Positions 6,231-6,510 of a stretch of 6,510 nt of DNA are shown in pieces. A program made the position numbers and the translations under genes. The notes under the pieces were generated by a model. It was not told the DNA's origin. It saw only the letters and a program-made list of their open reading frames with translations, and searched no databases. Where the stretch lies: contig PGXR01000162.1 of the NCBI GenBank assembly GCA_002839245.1, forward strand, positions 1-6,510. Reading direction: 5' to 3'. The first letter of the stretch is position 1. Each line of letters begins with the position of its first letter. The DNA is from Spirochaetae bacterium HGW-Spirochaetae-7. GTDB taxonomy: Bacteria; Spirochaetota; Spirochaetia; Treponematales; UBA12059.

Positions 6231-6510
6231 TGGAGGTGGCGGGAGTCGAACCCGCGTCCTGCAACGCGGAAGGTAGGCTTCTACAGGTTTAGGCGGCCAT
6301 TCAAGTTGTCGGGGGGCGGGCGGCGGGCCGCCGCGCTTTCGCCTCCGTATCCCGCTTGGTGTCCCCCCCGTCCCGCGGGCGTGGCGGGGGGTAAGCCTTG
6401 GTCGGGTTGCAGACCGTACGCGGCGCTCAAGGCGGGGCACCGCGGGGTCCGTCGCTATCGGCGCTTACGCGGCGAGAGCGAGATTGCCGTTGTTGTTGGC
6501 AATTGAAAGT
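6231..6510 (-). ncRNA. ssrA: tmRNA (transfer-messenger RNA), 3' part; 5' end outside the window
   Basis: tmRNA rescues stalled ribosomes: its alanyl-tRNA-like half enters the empty A site and its short ORF adds a degradation tag, with SmpB as partner. On the minus strand the 3' end reads GGACGCGGGTTCGACTCCCG then CCACCTCCA. This is a textbook tmRNA T-arm (GCGGG-TTCGACT-CCCGC), acceptor strand and discriminator A. CCA is not encoded, since the next bases belong to the terminator. A tag ORF is readable (6465-6500). The 234 nt between the tag stop and the 3' end are as long as expected and hold very GC-rich pairing segments. One pairs the C-rich run near 6390 with the G-rich run near 6368, consistent with pseudoknots. 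About 280 nt are present, so roughly 70-100 nt of the 5' end, with the 5' acceptor strand, should lie beyond 6510. Confidence 0.95.
6465..6500 (-). other. tmRNA proteolysis-tag reading frame (ANNNGNLALAA)
   Basis: Within ssrA, twelve codons on the minus strand read GCC AAC AAC AAC GGC AAT and then codons for LALAA and a TAA stop (6465-6467). That gives A-NNNGNLALAA, taking GCC (6498-6500) as the resume codon. Bacterial tags normally begin with Ala after the tRNA-borne Ala and end in a hydrophobic-Ala-Ala signal read by ClpXP and related proteases; this one ends LALAA. The bases just before the resume codon (CAATT) match the UAG-rich consensus only partly, so the exact resume codon is inferred. 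Confidence 0.85.

Noticed and set aside
5876..6250. CRISPR array or small insertion sequence
   Set aside because: The repeats are inverted and few, there are no regular spacers and no cas or transposase gene. A non-autonomous element remains possible but unproven.
6300..6400. G-quadruplex in the G-rich run near 6310
   Set aside because: The G and C runs are better explained by tmRNA stems and pseudoknots pairing with one another.
5905..6440. Open frames across the repeat units and tmRNA
   Set aside because: They read through hairpins, the terminator and ssrA, and have no ribosome site or recognisable product.

Overview
The window looks like a piece of chromosome from a GC-rich environmental spirochaete. 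This is a moderate-confidence inference. It rests on the exported solute receptor, whose predicted mature end reads EGTKEAAA, a style common in Spirochaetales periplasmic proteins. It also rests on a tmRNA gene with no encoded CCA and a tag ending in ALAA. No rRNA or housekeeping protein gene is present to settle the taxonomy.

Left part (1-2023, minus strand). Reading in the direction of transcription there is a LysR-type regulator (2023 to 1103), then an AT-rich stretch with three stacked dyads (1071-1106), then a 212-residue protein resembling the CYTH / triphosphate-tunnel superfamily (961 to 323). The start of a TctC/Bug-type periplasmic solute receptor follows 33 bp later (289 to the window edge). 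The last two genes have strong ribosome binding sites and probably share a transcript.

Middle (2190-5848, plus strand). Divergent from the regulator is a duplicated-repeat membrane protein of the AbrB/AidB-regulator family, often found beside tripartite tricarboxylate transporter genes. The LysR/AbrB gap holds plausible promoters in both directions and a dyad over the regulator's own -10. A simple reading is one LysR-controlled locus for uptake, and perhaps efflux, of an organic acid. Next is an 836-residue membrane c-di-GMP enzyme: a seven-helix sensor, a PAS-like region, a coiled coil, then GGDEF and EAL domains whose catalytic residues all appear intact.

Right part (5849-6510). No protein gene is credible here. 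The end of the window is the 3' four-fifths or so of ssrA (tmRNA) on the minus strand, with a readable tag ORF (ANNNGNLALAA) and a bidirectional terminator. Between the cyclic-di-GMP gene and that terminator lie two structured repeat units (122 and 142 bp). Both are bounded by outward-facing copies of the T-arm/acceptor 3' end of the tmRNA. They share an ordered series of hairpins whose stems differ in sequence but keep pairing. This tmRNA-tail-derived repeat pair is the most unusual thing in the window.
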